From NCBI RefSeq assembly GCF_013394855.1, contig NZ_JABMLK010000001.1:1240001-1304000 (forward strand): a DNA stretch of 64,000 nucleotides, given 5' to 3'. Source of the DNA: Limnobaculum xujianqingii. Its GTDB lineage: Bacteria; Pseudomonadota; Gammaproteobacteria; Enterobacterales; Enterobacteriaceae. The translations under genes were made by a program, and so were the position numbers. Position 1 is the first letter of the stretch. Each line of letters opens with the position of its first letter. The notes beneath the pieces were generated by a model. The model was not told where the DNA came from, searched no databases, and saw nothing but the letters and a program-made list of their open reading frames with translations. Positions 28,541 to 38,126 of this stretch are shown piece after piece.

Positions 28541-29416
28541 TTAGTATTCAGTAAAAACTAAATTTTTTCTTGTTGGTGAATACATTGAAATGTACTGCTG
28601 AGCCAGGCTCTTGGAAGAAGCCAGCTTACCGGCTTTACTCAGAGTTGGAGTCAGTTTTTCCATTACCATCTTCGCGGTACCGGCAATATCACTGTCACCA
28701 TATTTAGCTACCGTCGCATACCAGGCGTACGCTTGCTGATCGTCTTTTGCAACGCCCTGACCTAAGTAATAAGAACCAGCCAGATTAAATTGAGCCTCAG
28801 TAACACCCTGATTAGCTGCTTTGGTATACCAGTAAACAGCTTGTTCCGGATCTTGTGGAACACCTTCACCGTGGGTATAAGCGGCACCCAGGTTATTCTG
28901 AGAGTTAGCAATACCTTGTTTGGCAGCCAGACTATCCCAATAAATGGATTGTTCGAGGTTAAACTCTACACCCTTACCATTTAAATAGGCGGAAGCGACT
29001 TCTCCCTGAGCACGAGCATTACCCTGCTCAGCTGCCTTTTTATACCAAATAAAGGCTTCATCGTAGTTAGGCATCATATCTATGCCATTTGCATACATAT
29101 CCGCCAGTTGAAGCTGAGAATCAACATTACCACTGATTGCTGAAGACTTAATCCAACCCAGACCCTGTGCTTTTTCACCTGATGCGATAAGAATGTCACC
29201 CATCCGACGTTGAGCCATCTGATCGCCTGCATTTCCCTGCTTTTGAATCTGAGAAAGATATTGCTGCAGACCACCTAACATATTCTGTTGCGAAGGATCA
29301 ATTGGCTGGCCGAATGCAGAAGATGCATCATCGTTTTGTTTTTTGTCGACGCAACCGGACACCATTAGTGTTAAAACGCTTAGAATCAATGCACAGTGAT
29401 AACGTTTAATTAACAT
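28541..29416 (-). CDS. Sel1-repeat lipoprotein
   Basis: A 291-residue protein with a lipoprotein signal (LTLMVSGC, Cys near residue 22). After it come about five Sel1/TPR-like repeats of roughly 36 residues, for example AFIWYKKAAEQGNARAQ, GAAYTHGEGVPQDPEQAV and WYTKAANQGVTEAQFNLA. Such repeats form helical scaffolds for protein-protein contact. Residue +2 after the lipid Cys is Val-Asp, so sorting to the outer membrane is probable. It follows a small lipoprotein gene after only five bases, so the two are cotranscribed and may work together at the envelope. The partner and role are unknown. Confidence 0.85.
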   Translation of the reverse strand: MLIKRYHCALILSVLTLMVSGCVDKKQNDDASSAFGQPIDPSQQNMLGGLQQYLSQIQKQGNAGDQMAQRRMGDILIASGEKAQGLGWIKSSAISGNVDSQLQLADMYANGIDMMPNYDEAFIWYKKAAEQGNARAQGEVASAYLNGKGVEFNLEQSIYWDSLAAKQGIANSQNNLGAAYTHGEGVPQDPEQAVYWYTKAANQGVTEAQFNLAGSYYLGQGVAKDDQQAYAWYATVAKYGDSDIAGTAKMVMEKLTPTLSKAGKLASSKSLAQQYISMYSPTRKNLVFTEY

Positions 29417-29421
29417 AGCTA

Positions 29422-29790
29422 TTATTTCCTGTCTGCTTGCTCTAACAATAATGAGTAGATTTGGCCATCAATATGCTGACAGGTTCTGGCAAGTTTCGCC
29501 TGGTAAACGCTATCCATGACATTTACTGTATCTGGTCCTAATGTTGAACGCATAGCAAGATACTTGGTTGCCGTTTCCATGTTCGAGTCCATCATCATCT
29601 TGCTTTGATTATAGCTGTTAAAATCAAGCTTCTTTAATGTCTCCAAACGAACAAGGCATCCCTGAAAACGCTGGTTATACGACTGTTCGTTACTATTAGC
29701 CTGTTGGGTGTTCTTTTTTTCGAACTTCGCACAACCGTTGATGCTAATAAGGACCAGCCCTACTGCGGCCAACATCAATGTTCTTTTCAT
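29422..29790 (-). CDS. Small lipoprotein, unknown function
   Basis: A 122-residue lipoprotein: signal peptide MKRTLMLAAVGLVLI, lipobox ISINGC. The mature part is polar, rich in Gln, Asn and Met. It has two cysteines, in FQGCLVRLETLKK and LARTCQHIDGQ, which could form a disulfide. I recognise no family. The ATG at 29790 was chosen over TTG at 29793; AAGG precedes it by ten bases. It leads a two-gene unit with the Sel1 lipoprotein. Confidence 0.8.
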   Translation of the reverse strand: MKRTLMLAAVGLVLISINGCAKFEKKNTQQANSNEQSYNQRFQGCLVRLETLKKLDFNSYNQSKMMMDSNMETATKYLAMRSTLGPDTVNVMDSVYQAKLARTCQHIDGQIYSLLLEQADRK

Positions 29791-30153
29791 CAATCTGTTA
29801 CCTTAAAAAATTGATTGCAGTTTTATAAATTATAGATGTATCGCATGATACAAACCAAGGTCGATCGCATATAACGCAAGCAATAAAAAATGAGTATCGC
29901 TAAACAACTTCAGATCGTTCTGGTTACATTAAATATACAAAACGAAAAGCAGCACAACCTCGCCAAAGCGAAACCTATCCAATCTTAGCACAGTTTAATA
30001 TAACACCGTGAAAAGAGATATGAATATAGTATTCATCAAATAAGTTGATCACACTTTTGGAATTTTATTCCCAAAAGTAATAATACAACCTAATGACTAT
30101 CTCTACTAAAAAGCGGCGTATAATACGCCGCTCTTAAATACAATGGTTAATAT
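29791..30153. other. Intergenic region with lipoprotein operon promoter
   Basis: 363 bases without a gene. It holds the lysP terminator (30112-30132) and the upstream region of the lipoprotein pair. A short inverted repeat around ATGATA (TATCGCATGATAC, near 29838) may be an operator, but I cannot name a regulator. Confidence 0.5.
30112..30132 (-). terminator. lysP terminator
   Basis: AGCGGCGTA/TACGCCGCT is a 9-bp stem with a TAA-type loop, followed on the minus strand by TTTTTAGTAG. It lies 21 bases after the lysP stop. Confidence 0.92.
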
Positions 30154-31653
30154 TTACTCTTCCCGAATTTCTGTTTTGGGAAAATCCATCTCTTTATAGC
30201 GGACAAATTTCGTTCTTTTAATTATTTTATATCCAAACCAAATTGCCAAAAACAGCGGAATACCTATATAGGTAGCGGCAACACCCGCCCAGTCAATATT
30301 GTCTTCCAGGAAAGCTTGGTAATTCTGCCCTAAAGTTATAATCAAACACAATACAAAAGCAAAAATTGGTCCTAATGGGAAGAAACCTGAGCGATATGGC
30401 AATGCATCCAATGAATGTCCTTGCGCAATATAACCGCGACGGAAGCGATAATGACTGATAGCAATACCTAACCAGGCAATAAAACCTGTCATTCCCGAAG
30501 TATTCAACAGCCATAAATAAACCTGCTGATTACCAAACATTGAGGTCAGGAAACAAAGTCCTGCCACAACCGTGGTGGCTATTAATGCATTACGCGGTAC
30601 GCCACCAGAGGACAACTTAGCAAAAATCCTTGGTGCTTTACCTTCCGCAGCCAAAGCATACAGCATGCGAGTAGAAGCATACATACCCGAGTTACCAGCA
30701 GAAAGCACAGAAGTCAGAATAACCGCATTCATTACTGCCGCAGCAGATAACAGTCCTGCATGTTGGAATACCAGTGTAAACGGACTCACGCTAATATCCG
30801 TTTCATCATTGCGCAACAGGCTTGGGTCAGTATAAGGAATTAATACGCTGACAATCAGAATCGCGAAAATATAAAATAACAGAATACGCCAAAATACCTG
30901 ACGCACAGCACGTGGAATATTACGCGCTGGATCGGCAGATTCACCCGCGGCAATACCAATCAGTTCGGTTCCCTGGAAAGAGAAGCCAACGATCATTGCC
31001 ACACCAATCATCGCCGAGAAGCCACCAGCAAACGGTGCATCACCAATAGTCCAGTTATGCCAGCCTGAAGTTGGTCCACCTTTCATGATGCCAAAAATCA
31101 TCAGCAAACCAAGACCAATAAAGATAACTACTGTCACCACTTTAATCAGAGCAAACCAGAACTCTGCTTCACCAAATCCTTTCACTGAAATGTAATTCAG
31201 TAAGAACATCAAGCTCAGAAACAGTGCACTCCAGATCCAACTTGGTAGCCCAAATGGCGTCTCAGGGAACCAATATTGCATCACTAATTGAGCAGCAACC
31301 AGGTCAACTGCAACAGTTACCGCCCAGTTATACCAATAGTTCCAACCCAGAGCGAAGCCAAAACCCGGCTCAACATATTTAGCACCATAAGTAGAGAATG
31401 AACCAGAAACCGGCATATAAGAGGCCAGTTCACCGAGACTGGTCATTAAGAAATAAACCATCAGGCCAATCAGCGCATAGGAAAGTAGTGCACCACCAGG
31501 ACCTGCCTGAGCAATAGTCGCACCGGATGCCACAAACAAACCGGTACCGATCGAACCACCGACAGCAATCATTGTTAAATGACGCGCTTTCAGTACCCGA
31601 CGCAATCCCGGCACGCTTTTTTCCTTTGAATCTTTTGTATCGACCAGAGCCAT
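30154..31653 (-). CDS. lysP: Lysine-specific permease
   Basis: A 499-residue APC-family amino acid permease (E. coli LysP 489) with twelve membrane helices. It has the conserved substrate site GGSIGTGLFVASG near residue 32 and the family motif FSFQGTELIGIAAGES. It imports lysine with protons; in E. coli it also senses lysine for CadC. It is followed upstream by yeiE in the same direction, as in E. coli. The N-terminus is a few residues longer than E. coli (ALVDTKDSKEKSVPG). Identification rests on near-identity of long blocks such as WNYWYNWAVTVAVDLVAAQL. Confidence 0.95.
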   Translation of the reverse strand: MALVDTKDSKEKSVPGLRRVLKARHLTMIAVGGSIGTGLFVASGATIAQAGPGGALLSYALIGLMVYFLMTSLGELASYMPVSGSFSTYGAKYVEPGFGFALGWNYWYNWAVTVAVDLVAAQLVMQYWFPETPFGLPSWIWSALFLSLMFLLNYISVKGFGEAEFWFALIKVVTVVIFIGLGLLMIFGIMKGGPTSGWHNWTIGDAPFAGGFSAMIGVAMIVGFSFQGTELIGIAAGESADPARNIPRAVRQVFWRILLFYIFAILIVSVLIPYTDPSLLRNDETDISVSPFTLVFQHAGLLSAAAVMNAVILTSVLSAGNSGMYASTRMLYALAAEGKAPRIFAKLSSGGVPRNALIATTVVAGLCFLTSMFGNQQVYLWLLNTSGMTGFIAWLGIAISHYRFRRGYIAQGHSLDALPYRSGFFPLGPIFAFVLCLIITLGQNYQAFLEDNIDWAGVAATYIGIPLFLAIWFGYKIIKRTKFVRYKEMDFPKTEIREE

Positions 31654-31807
31654 TCTTAACCTATTTATTTACTTGTCTGTTACTAAAAAGAGCGCGATTG
31701 TAGCAAAGGATAGATCGCGGGATAACATCAAACCTCTCAATATAAGATTCGTTCATAATTCTGAAGATCTTATTAGCAAAACCCTATAATGTACTTTTGA
31801 TGTTTTT

Positions 31808-32710
31808 TTAATCAGATTGTTGAATCTCTGCCAGTATATGCGGCGCAACCCGGCAATAAGATAAGAAACGTAATAAGCTGGCAGAAATATGTTTCTGCCG
31901 GTGATAAATCAGATATAACCTGCGTTCAAGAGGAGCAAAAGGAATTTTCAATTCCACCAGAGTGCCGCTCTCCAACTGTTCTGCCACTACTCTACGTGAC
32001 AGGCAACTGATGCCAATACCATGGCGAACCGCATGTTTAATCGCTTCAGAATTACCCAATTCCAAAATAGGTCGGGCCCCTGGTAAGTGTGACATCAGGT
32101 TATGTTCCAGCACATCCCGCGTACCTGAACCAGCCTCACGCAGTATCCACGGCGCTTTAATCAGGTCATCTACCGTCACGTTTTTTTGGGTTAATTCATG
32201 TCCTGCCGCGGCAAATACCACCAGCTCATCACTCATCCATGGGCGAGATATCAGTTCAGGGCTATGACACTGCCCTTCTATTAATCCCAAATCCGCACGA
32301 AAATCAGAGACCAGTTGAATAACTTCCCGACTATTCGCAACAATTAACTCCAGCGGTGTGGACTGAAAATCCTGACGATAAGTAGCAATCATCTCTGGCA
32401 GCATATAGTTGCCAATGGTGGTACTGGCTGCAATTCGCAGCGCGCCATCCTGCTGTTGAAAAAGCCGCTCAACCTCCATCGCTCTTTCCAGTAAAGAGAG
32501 CGCTTTAGGATAGAGCAATCGACCATTTTCATTTACCACCAGTCGCTTACCTACACGATCAAATAACGCGGCATCCAGCTGTTTTTCTAAATCAGCCAGC
32601 GCAGCACTCACCGCAGACTGTGACAATGCTAAAACGGAGGAAGCTTGTGTAGTTGAGCCACTTTTTACCACTTCGACAAATATCTCAAGCTGACGCAATG
32701 TGATGTGCAT
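31808..32710 (-). CDS. yeiE: LysR-family regulator YeiE
   Basis: A 300-residue LysR protein. The N-terminal winged helix has [31 protein letters not shown]. The effector domain follows, with [23 protein letters not shown] conserved in YeiE. It diverges from yeiH across 112 bases, so it probably controls yeiH and itself from that gap. In enterobacteria YeiE has been tied to sulfite stress and to growth under low iron; YeiH belongs to the putative sulfate exporter family, so the pair fits sulfur-anion defence. This last point is inference from family data. Confidence 0.93.
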   Translation of the reverse strand: MHITLRQLEIFVEVVKSGSTTQASSVLALSQSAVSAALADLEKQLDAALFDRVGKRLVVNENGRLLYPKALSLLERAMEVERLFQQQDGALRIAASTTIGNYMLPEMIATYRQDFQSTPLELIVANSREVIQLVSDFRADLGLIEGQCHSPELISRPWMSDELVVFAAAGHELTQKNVTVDDLIKAPWILREAGSGTRDVLEHNLMSHLPGARPILELGNSEAIKHAVRHGIGISCLSRRVVAEQLESGTLVELKIPFAPLERRLYLIYHRQKHISASLLRFLSYCRVAPHILAEIQQSD

Positions 32711-32822
32711 TGCTACTCCTTACCACTTATTTCGATTAGTTATAAATATATAATCAATTTCTCTTTTATAGCCAATTACTTTATTTTTGTAAGCCTATTC
32801 ACTACCAGTCGGGTCGTCATAT

Positions 32823-33905
32823 ATGCAACAGAGTCATTTAGCTACGGTAAAACCATCATTGTTTAAATCAGCAACCCCATTGTTGCCAGGTTTATTACTG
32901 ACCGGTGCCATCACTTTACTCTCTATATATGCAGCAAACCAACCCGCAGTAGCCCAATTGGGACTGAGTGCTTTAACGCTAGCTATTGTAATTGGTATGG
33001 TATTAGGTAACCTGGTCTATCCGGCAATCTCTTCTGTTTGTGACGCCGGTGTGCATCTGGCAAAACAAAAATTATTGCGACTGGGTATCATTTTATATGG
33101 CTTTCGTCTGACCTTTCAGCAAATCGCTGATGTCGGCACCAGTGGTATTATTATTGATGCCCTCACACTAATTTCCACTTTCTTTCTGGCCTGTTGGGCG
33201 GGGAAACATCTTTTTGGTCTGGACAAACAAACCACCCTGCTAATTGGTGCTGGTAGTAGTATTTGTGGTGCCGCAGCTATTATGGCGGCAGACCCTGTTG
33301 TTAAATCAGAATCCAGTAAAGTCGCTGTTGCAGTAGCTACAGTAGTGATCTTTGGCACGATCGCTATGTTTCTTTACCCATGGCTGTACCAGTTAGAAAT
33401 GAAATTTCACCTGTTGGGATTTTCTGATAACGACTTTGGTATCTATATTGGTTCTACGGTTCATGAAGTGGCTCAGGTTGTGGCTGCCGGCCGTGCTATA
33501 TCTGACGATGCGGGCAACAGCGCAGTCATTGTCAAAATGATCCGCGTTATGATGCTGGCTCCTTTCTTATTATTACTCTCTGGCTATCTTAATCGCAGTG
33601 AGAAAAACGACTCATCACAGGGTTCACAAAAAAGCGCTATTGTCATTCCCTGGTTTGCCGTGTTGTTTATTGTGGTTGCCGGATTTAACTCTCTGGATTT
33701 GCTTCCTCATGTCGCAGTAAAAACGCTCATCGATCTGGATACTATTTTGCTTTCGATGGCAATGGCAGCACTGGGGCTTACCACTCACATCAGCGCTATT
33801 CGTCAGGCAGGAATCAAACCGTTATTACTTGCCACGCTGCTATTTGTCTGGCTGATTGCGGGGGGAGCTCTGATTAATCTTGCTGTTCACCAGTTTGGTC
33901 TTTAG
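32823..33905 (+). CDS. yeiH: UPF0324 / putative sulfate exporter family membrane protein YeiH
   Basis: A 360-residue inner membrane protein with about ten hydrophobic helices. Conserved family segments are [31 protein letters not shown] and [18 protein letters not shown], plus the motif [14 protein letters not shown] in the middle. The family is annotated as putative sulfate exporters without firm biochemistry. It is divergent from yeiE, its probable regulator, and is followed 96 bases later by nfo on the same strand, the E. coli order. Start: ATG at 32823; the ribosome site is weak. Confidence 0.93.
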   Translation: MQQSHLATVKPSLFKSATPLLPGLLLTGAITLLSIYAANQPAVAQLGLSALTLAIVIGMVLGNLVYPAISSVCDAGVHLAKQKLLRLGIILYGFRLTFQQIADVGTSGIIIDALTLISTFFLACWAGKHLFGLDKQTTLLIGAGSSICGAAAIMAADPVVKSESSKVAVAVATVVIFGTIAMFLYPWLYQLEMKFHLLGFSDNDFGIYIGSTVHEVAQVVAAGRAISDDAGNSAVIVKMIRVMMLAPFLLLLSGYLNRSEKNDSSQGSQKSAIVIPWFAVLFIVVAGFNSLDLLPHVAVKTLIDLDTILLSMAMAALGLTTHISAIRQAGIKPLLLATLLFVWLIAGGALINLAVHQFGL

Positions 33906-34001
33906 TAGATTGTCCGTTTACTATTAACGTTAATTATTTGTTAATAGATGTTGCCACCCAAAGTGTGAGATAATGTTGGCTGGCAATACAGGAGAATATA
34001 T

Positions 34002-34859
34002 ATGAAGTTTGTTGGCGCACATGTTAGTGCATCTGGTGGATTAGATCAGGCAGTTATCCGGGCCCATGAGCTTGAAGCAACAGCTTTCGCGCTGTTTACC
34101 AAAAACCAGCGCCAGTGGCGAGCAGCTCCACTAACCGAAGAGGTGATATCTGATTTTCGCCGTGCCTGCGAACAGTATCATTACAGCTCAGCTCAAATTT
34201 TACCTCATGACAGTTATCTGATTAACCTCGGTCACCCGGTAGAAGAAGCCTTGCAGAAATCCCGGGATGCTTTCATTGACGAAATGGAACGCTGCCAACA
34301 ATTAGGGCTAACACTGCTGAACTTTCACCCCGGCAGCCACCTGATGCAAATCGACGAAGATGAGTGCCTTAAACGCATTGCTGAATCTATTAATATCGCG
34401 TTAGACAGAACCCAAAACGTTGTTGCCGTGATAGAAAACACCGCAGGTCAGGGAAGTAACTTAGGCTTTAAGTTTGAACATCTGGCCGCCATTATTAATG
34501 ATGTTGAAGATAAAACTCGGGTTGGTGTCTGTATTGATACGTGCCATGCCTTTGCGGCAGGTTACGACCTGCGTACTGAAGAAGATTGTGAGAAGACCTT
34601 TACTCGCTTCAGCGATATCGTTGGATTTAATTATCTACGCGGTATGCACTTAAATGATGCTAAAAGCGAGTTCGGTAGCCGGGTTGACCGCCATAACAGC
34701 CTGGGTGAAGGTAATATTGGCAAAACCGTTTTCAGCTATATTATGCGCGACGAACGTTTTGACAATATTCCACTGATTCTGGAAACCATCAATCCGGATA
34801 TCTGGAAAGATGAAATAGCCTGGTTAAAGAGCCAGCAGAAAGTAGCTGAGGCTGTTTGA
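34002..34859 (+). CDS. nfo: Endonuclease IV (AP endonuclease)
   Basis: 285 residues, exactly the E. coli length. It cuts DNA 5' to abasic sites and removes damaged 3' ends. The TIM-barrel metal ligands lie in recognisable motifs: [54 protein letters not shown] and LGEGNIG. Together they bind three zinc ions. CAGGAGAAT precedes the ATG at good spacing. In E. coli SoxRS controls it; I did not see a clear soxbox here. It ends before a folded element and is convergent with fruK. Confidence 0.97.
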   Translation: MKFVGAHVSASGGLDQAVIRAHELEATAFALFTKNQRQWRAAPLTEEVISDFRRACEQYHYSSAQILPHDSYLINLGHPVEEALQKSRDAFIDEMERCQQLGLTLLNFHPGSHLMQIDEDECLKRIAESINIALDRTQNVVAVIENTAGQGSNLGFKFEHLAAIINDVEDKTRVGVCIDTCHAFAAGYDLRTEEDCEKTFTRFSDIVGFNYLRGMHLNDAKSEFGSRVDRHNSLGEGNIGKTVFSYIMRDERFDNIPLILETINPDIWKDEIAWLKSQQKVAEAV

Positions 34860-34925
34860 ACTAAGTACTCATCAAATTAGTAACAAAGTCTACCCGTTTA
34901 GCTTTAGATCTTAAAATAGCTCACT

Positions 34926-35075
34926 GGAGGGAGAGACCGCCGTTGGGGTCGTAGCAGCTTTAGCTGCCAGAGCGCCCCTAGGCGGGCTAGGCCCGACACA
35001 CTCTGTAGCTGAGTACAAATGGTCTTCCGGTCGAGCACAAAGTCAATATAAGCTTCTCTGATTTTACGACCGGAA
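34926..35075. repeat. GC-rich folded element between nfo and fruK
   Basis: The DNA folds in layers. AGACC (34934-34938) pairs with GGTCT (35021-35025). CCGCC and GGGG pair with CCCC and GGCGG, and inside them GCAGCT-TT-AGCTGC is a perfect hairpin. Next to it TTCCGGTCG (35025-35033) pairs with CGACCGGAA (35067-35075). It is much richer in G+C than its flanks and has no open frame of note. It could be an interspersed repeat, a structured RNA or a terminator set for nfo and fruK. No copy is present elsewhere in the window. Confidence 0.5.
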
Positions 35076-35139
35076 TATGCATAAATGCCGATTCACCAAA
35101 TTTGCCAACAGTTCGATATAACTTATTTAATCGGTATCA

Positions 35140-36078
35140 TCAATTAAACGGTTTCAACTCAACCTGCGACATCATCGATGCCAGTTGCATTCTATCTTTA
35201 ATACCTACATTACTCTGGCTCACCGCCAGCACTGCGACCGCCGTCGCTAACCGCAAAGTATGTTCGCTGGATTCACGCATCAACAGGCCATAAATCAAAC
35301 CACCAACCATGGAATCGCCTGCACCTACTGTGCTCACCACCTCACAAACTGGTGGTTTTGCCAGCCAGGCACCAGAAGCATTAACCCACAATGCCCCTTC
35401 CACACCCAAAGATATCACCACGTGAGCGATACCATCTTCACGCAATGCATGGGCTGCTTCTACCACATCTTCTAATGTTGGCAGTGGACGCCCCATCCAG
35501 ATTTCCAGCTCACGGCGGTTAGGTTTAACTAACCACGGAGATGCTTTCAGTCCGGCAGCAAAAGCCTCCCGACTACTGTCAAAAATAATACATGGGCAGA
35601 CGCTGCGTAATTGGCGCATCCAGTCACTAAATGATTCAGGATCGACACCTGCGGGTAAACTACCGCTCACCGCAACCATATCGAATTGTCCCAGCCATGA
35701 TAGGGAATCAGCCATAAAACGCTGCCAGTCATTCTGGCAAACTTCAAAACCAGAAAAATTGAAATCAGTGACTTCATTGCTGGCTTCGGTCAGTTTAACG
35801 TTAATACGAGTACGGCCCGGAACCACCTGAAAGCGGTTAGCAATACCGAGCTCACTGAACAGTTGCTGAAAACCATCCTGATTCTCTTTGCCAAGAAATC
35901 CACCAACGGTGACATCAATACCCAGATCTTTCAGTACTTTTGCTACGTTAATGCCTTTACCGGCTGCATGTAACCCTGCCGTCCTGACCCGGTTAACTTC
36001 ACCCAAAACGATATCTGGGCAATAGCCAACTAAGTCATAAGCCGGGTTCAAGGTTATGGTTGCTACGCGTCTGTTCAT
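35140..36078 (-). CDS. fruK: 1-phosphofructokinase, without fruB and fruA neighbours
   Basis: 312 residues, same length as E. coli FruK and nearly collinear with it. A PfkB-family sugar kinase: substrate motif GKGINVAKVLKDLGI, and the C-terminal signature STVGAGDSMVGGLIYG with the catalytic Asp. It phosphorylates fructose 1-phosphate to fructose 1,6-bisphosphate. In E. coli it is the middle gene of fruB-fruK-fruA; here neither PTS gene is present on either side (yeiW upstream, folded element and nfo downstream). The frame is intact. GAAGAA before the ATG is a weak ribosome site, as if translation was once coupled to fruB. Confidence 0.95.
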   Translation of the reverse strand: MNRRVATITLNPAYDLVGYCPDIVLGEVNRVRTAGLHAAGKGINVAKVLKDLGIDVTVGGFLGKENQDGFQQLFSELGIANRFQVVPGRTRINVKLTEASNEVTDFNFSGFEVCQNDWQRFMADSLSWLGQFDMVAVSGSLPAGVDPESFSDWMRQLRSVCPCIIFDSSREAFAAGLKASPWLVKPNRRELEIWMGRPLPTLEDVVEAAHALREDGIAHVVISLGVEGALWVNASGAWLAKPPVCEVVSTVGAGDSMVGGLIYGLLMRESSEHTLRLATAVAVLAVSQSNVGIKDRMQLASMMSQVELKPFN

Positions 36079-36133
36079 CTATTTCTTCTTTTTTTGCTTC
36101 TGTTACGCTTTTCAACACCGTCAGAAAAGCAAA

Positions 36134-36149
36134 AAACGCAGATGCGTTT
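36134..36149 (-). terminator. Terminator-like hairpin before fruK
   Basis: AAACGC-AGAT-GCGTTT is followed on the minus strand by TTTTTTGCTTTT. It may end yeiW transcripts, but it also lies between the Cra-like operator and fruK. Confidence 0.7.
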
Positions 36150-36165
36150 CCCTGTTTCCGGCTGG

Positions 36166-36179
36166 TGGATCGTTTCAGG
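36166..36179 (-). promoter_or_regulatory. Cra (FruR)-type operator upstream of fruK
   Basis: The minus strand reads CCTGAAACGATCCA, which matches the Cra consensus core TGAAWCGNT exactly. The fruBKA operon of E. coli is the classic Cra target. It lies 88-101 bases before the fruK ATG. Confidence 0.6.
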
Positions 36180-36262
36180 TGATTCTAGCGCTATTTTTGC
36201 TCAATTGCTCTATTATTCCCCGAATATTTGAGACTCTTGATGCAAAATGCTTCAGATAACAA

Positions 36263-36517
36263 CTAGGGAGAGGTGAGAATTTCCAACTGTTGTAAATAAC
36301 GTAGCGCCTCATTTCGATTAGAAAAACACATATCTTCACGGGGCTTTAGTTGTGCGCATACTTTGGGGCGATCGGGGTGGTGAAAAATTTTGCAGAGAAA
36401 AGATTCATCAAGATGAATACAGGGAACATCCGCCGGTTTGCCGTCTGGCATGCCGGGAATAGGACTGGATATTGATAATCCGATACAGCATGCTCCGCAA
36501 CCCTTGCGACATTCCAT
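36263..36517 (-). CDS. yeiW: YkgJ-family cysteine cluster protein YeiW
   Basis: 84 residues, same length as E. coli YeiW. Cysteines stand in CRKGCGACC at the start, then [21 protein letters not shown] and DMCFS. This is the CxxCxxCC cluster family that binds zinc or iron. [17 protein letters not shown] is the conserved core. The function is unknown. In E. coli yeiW lies between setB and efpL; here setB is missing and the next gene is fruK. The start ATG at 36517 has a weak upstream GGATCGTTAAGA region. Confidence 0.9.
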   Translation of the reverse strand: MECRKGCGACCIGLSISSPIPGMPDGKPADVPCIHLDESFLCKIFHHPDRPKVCAQLKPREDMCFSNRNEALRYLQQLEILTSP

Positions 36518-36694
36518 CTTAACGATCCGCGATCAACGATTCTGGTGCCTGACCATAGCAGTACGCTGTAACGATAACCAGCTATTTACCACGGCATCGA
36601 CAAAAATAGTTCTTTTCCCAATAACTGCCCTTCACCTGCACCTCTGACTTATGAAGAAATAGTTGTTTACAAAAGCATACAAGTACGTATCATT

Positions 36695-36714
36695 CGACTA
36701 GTACGGAAATATAA
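36695..36714 (+). promoter_or_regulatory. Possible TrpR half-operator before the mtr-like gene
   Basis: ACTAGTAC near 36698-36705 equals the right half of the trp operator palindrome. The left half is degenerate. It stands about 35 bases before the permease ATG, so TrpR control is possible but not shown. Confidence 0.3.
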
Positions 36715-36735
36715 CCCAATCAGGAAAGCATATAC

Positions 36736-37974
36736 ATGTCCCAAACAACGCCAATTAAACGCCCTTCTGTATTCGGTGGCGCGATGATTATTGCCGGAAC
36801 CGCTGTCGGTGCCGGTATGTTCTCTATACCTATCGTCACTTCTGGCGTTTGGTTCAGTGGTTCAACCCTGATGCTGGTTTATACCTGGTTTTGTATGTTT
36901 ATGTCCGGACTGATGCTACTGGAAGCTAACCTCAACTATCCGGTTGGTTCCAGTTTTCATACTATGGTAAAAGGCCTGTTAGGTAATATCTGGAATAGCA
37001 TTAATGGCCTGTCAGTTGCATTTGTTCTTTATATTCTGACCTATGCCTACATCTCTGCCGGTGGTTCCATAATCAGCCATACATTAACTTCTGTATTTAG
37101 CATCAACCAGACCATGGCCGGATTACTGTTTGCTATTCTGGTAGCCTTTATTGTTTGGTTATCCACCAAAGCCGTTGACCGCATCAATACTATTTTGATT
37201 GGTGGCATGGTGATCACCTTCGTTTTCTCTGTCAGTGATATGTTTGCTCAGGTTCAACCAGAAATTCTGTTTAACCGCAATGAGAGTAATGCCGAATATC
37301 TGCCTTATGCATTAGCTGCATTCCCTTATTTGCTGGCATCATTTGGTTATCATGGCAACATTCCAGGGCTGGCCAAATACTACCATCAGGATGCAAAATC
37401 CGTAGTGCGCAGCCTGTTGATTGGTACTCTTATTGCATTGGTTATCTATCTGTTATGGCAGTACGTTATTCAGGGCAATATCCCTCGCGCAGGCTTTAAA
37501 CAGGTCATTGCTGAAGGCGGAAACATTGGTAACCTGTTAGCCCAGCTTGATAATGGTGTTGTTACCCCATTAGTGAAACAGCTATTAAATGCCTTCTCTT
37601 ATATGGCACTAGCCAGCTCATTCCTTGGTGTTTCCCTTGGCTTGCTGGATTACATTGCTGACTTCTTTAAATTTGAAGATACTCCAGTCGGTCGCACTAA
37701 ATCCGCTCTGGTGACATTTGTACCACCAACGGTAGCTGCTCTGTTATTCCCTGATGGCTTCCTGTACGCCATCGGTTTTGCCGGCCTGGCGGCCACCATT
37801 TGGGCGGTTATCGTACCGGCTATGTTGGCACACGCCAGCCGCAAAAAATTCCCTCAGGCGACTTACCATGCCCCTGGTGGCAGTTTCATGATTTATTTCG
37901 TTATTTTGTTTGGCCTGATAAACATTGTGGCTCACGTAGCCTCAACCCTAAACCTGCTTCCGGTTTACAAATAA
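36736..37974 (+). CDS. mtr: Tryptophan-type aromatic amino acid permease (Mtr-like, HAAAP family)
   Basis: A 412-residue inner membrane protein with eleven hydrophobic helices (E. coli Mtr 414). Shared blocks include GTAVGAGMFSIPIV, FVLYILTYAYISAGGS, WLSTKAVDRIN, LASFGYHGNIPGLAKYY and SSFLGVSLGLLDYIADFF. Mtr and TnaB import tryptophan, TyrP tyrosine. The sequence is closer to Mtr than TyrP, but TnaB cannot be excluded. It lies between yeiW and efpL, a place where E. coli has no permease, so it was inserted or moved. CAGGAAAG precedes the ATG. Confidence 0.8.
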   Translation: MSQTTPIKRPSVFGGAMIIAGTAVGAGMFSIPIVTSGVWFSGSTLMLVYTWFCMFMSGLMLLEANLNYPVGSSFHTMVKGLLGNIWNSINGLSVAFVLYILTYAYISAGGSIISHTLTSVFSINQTMAGLLFAILVAFIVWLSTKAVDRINTILIGGMVITFVFSVSDMFAQVQPEILFNRNESNAEYLPYALAAFPYLLASFGYHGNIPGLAKYYHQDAKSVVRSLLIGTLIALVIYLLWQYVIQGNIPRAGFKQVIAEGGNIGNLLAQLDNGVVTPLVKQLLNAFSYMALASSFLGVSLGLLDYIADFFKFEDTPVGRTKSALVTFVPPTVAALLFPDGFLYAIGFAGLAATIWAVIVPAMLAHASRKKFPQATYHAPGGSFMIYFVILFGLINIVAHVASTLNLLPVYK

Positions 37975-38126
37975 CCTCCTGCTGGCATCAGAAACAACAG
38001 TGCCGTTTCTGATGCCTTTTCTTCCCTCACGATTTTTTTTCTCTTACGATGAATTCTGCTTGCCTGTTTTACCCGTCACGAGTAATTTGTCGCCAGTCAT
38101 TTAATCAGTGAGAACAGGTCATTTTT

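Noticed and set aside
36518..36735. Small gene between yeiW and the mtr-like gene
   Set aside because: The only frame (36438-36647) mostly overlaps yeiW on the other strand and has no family features.
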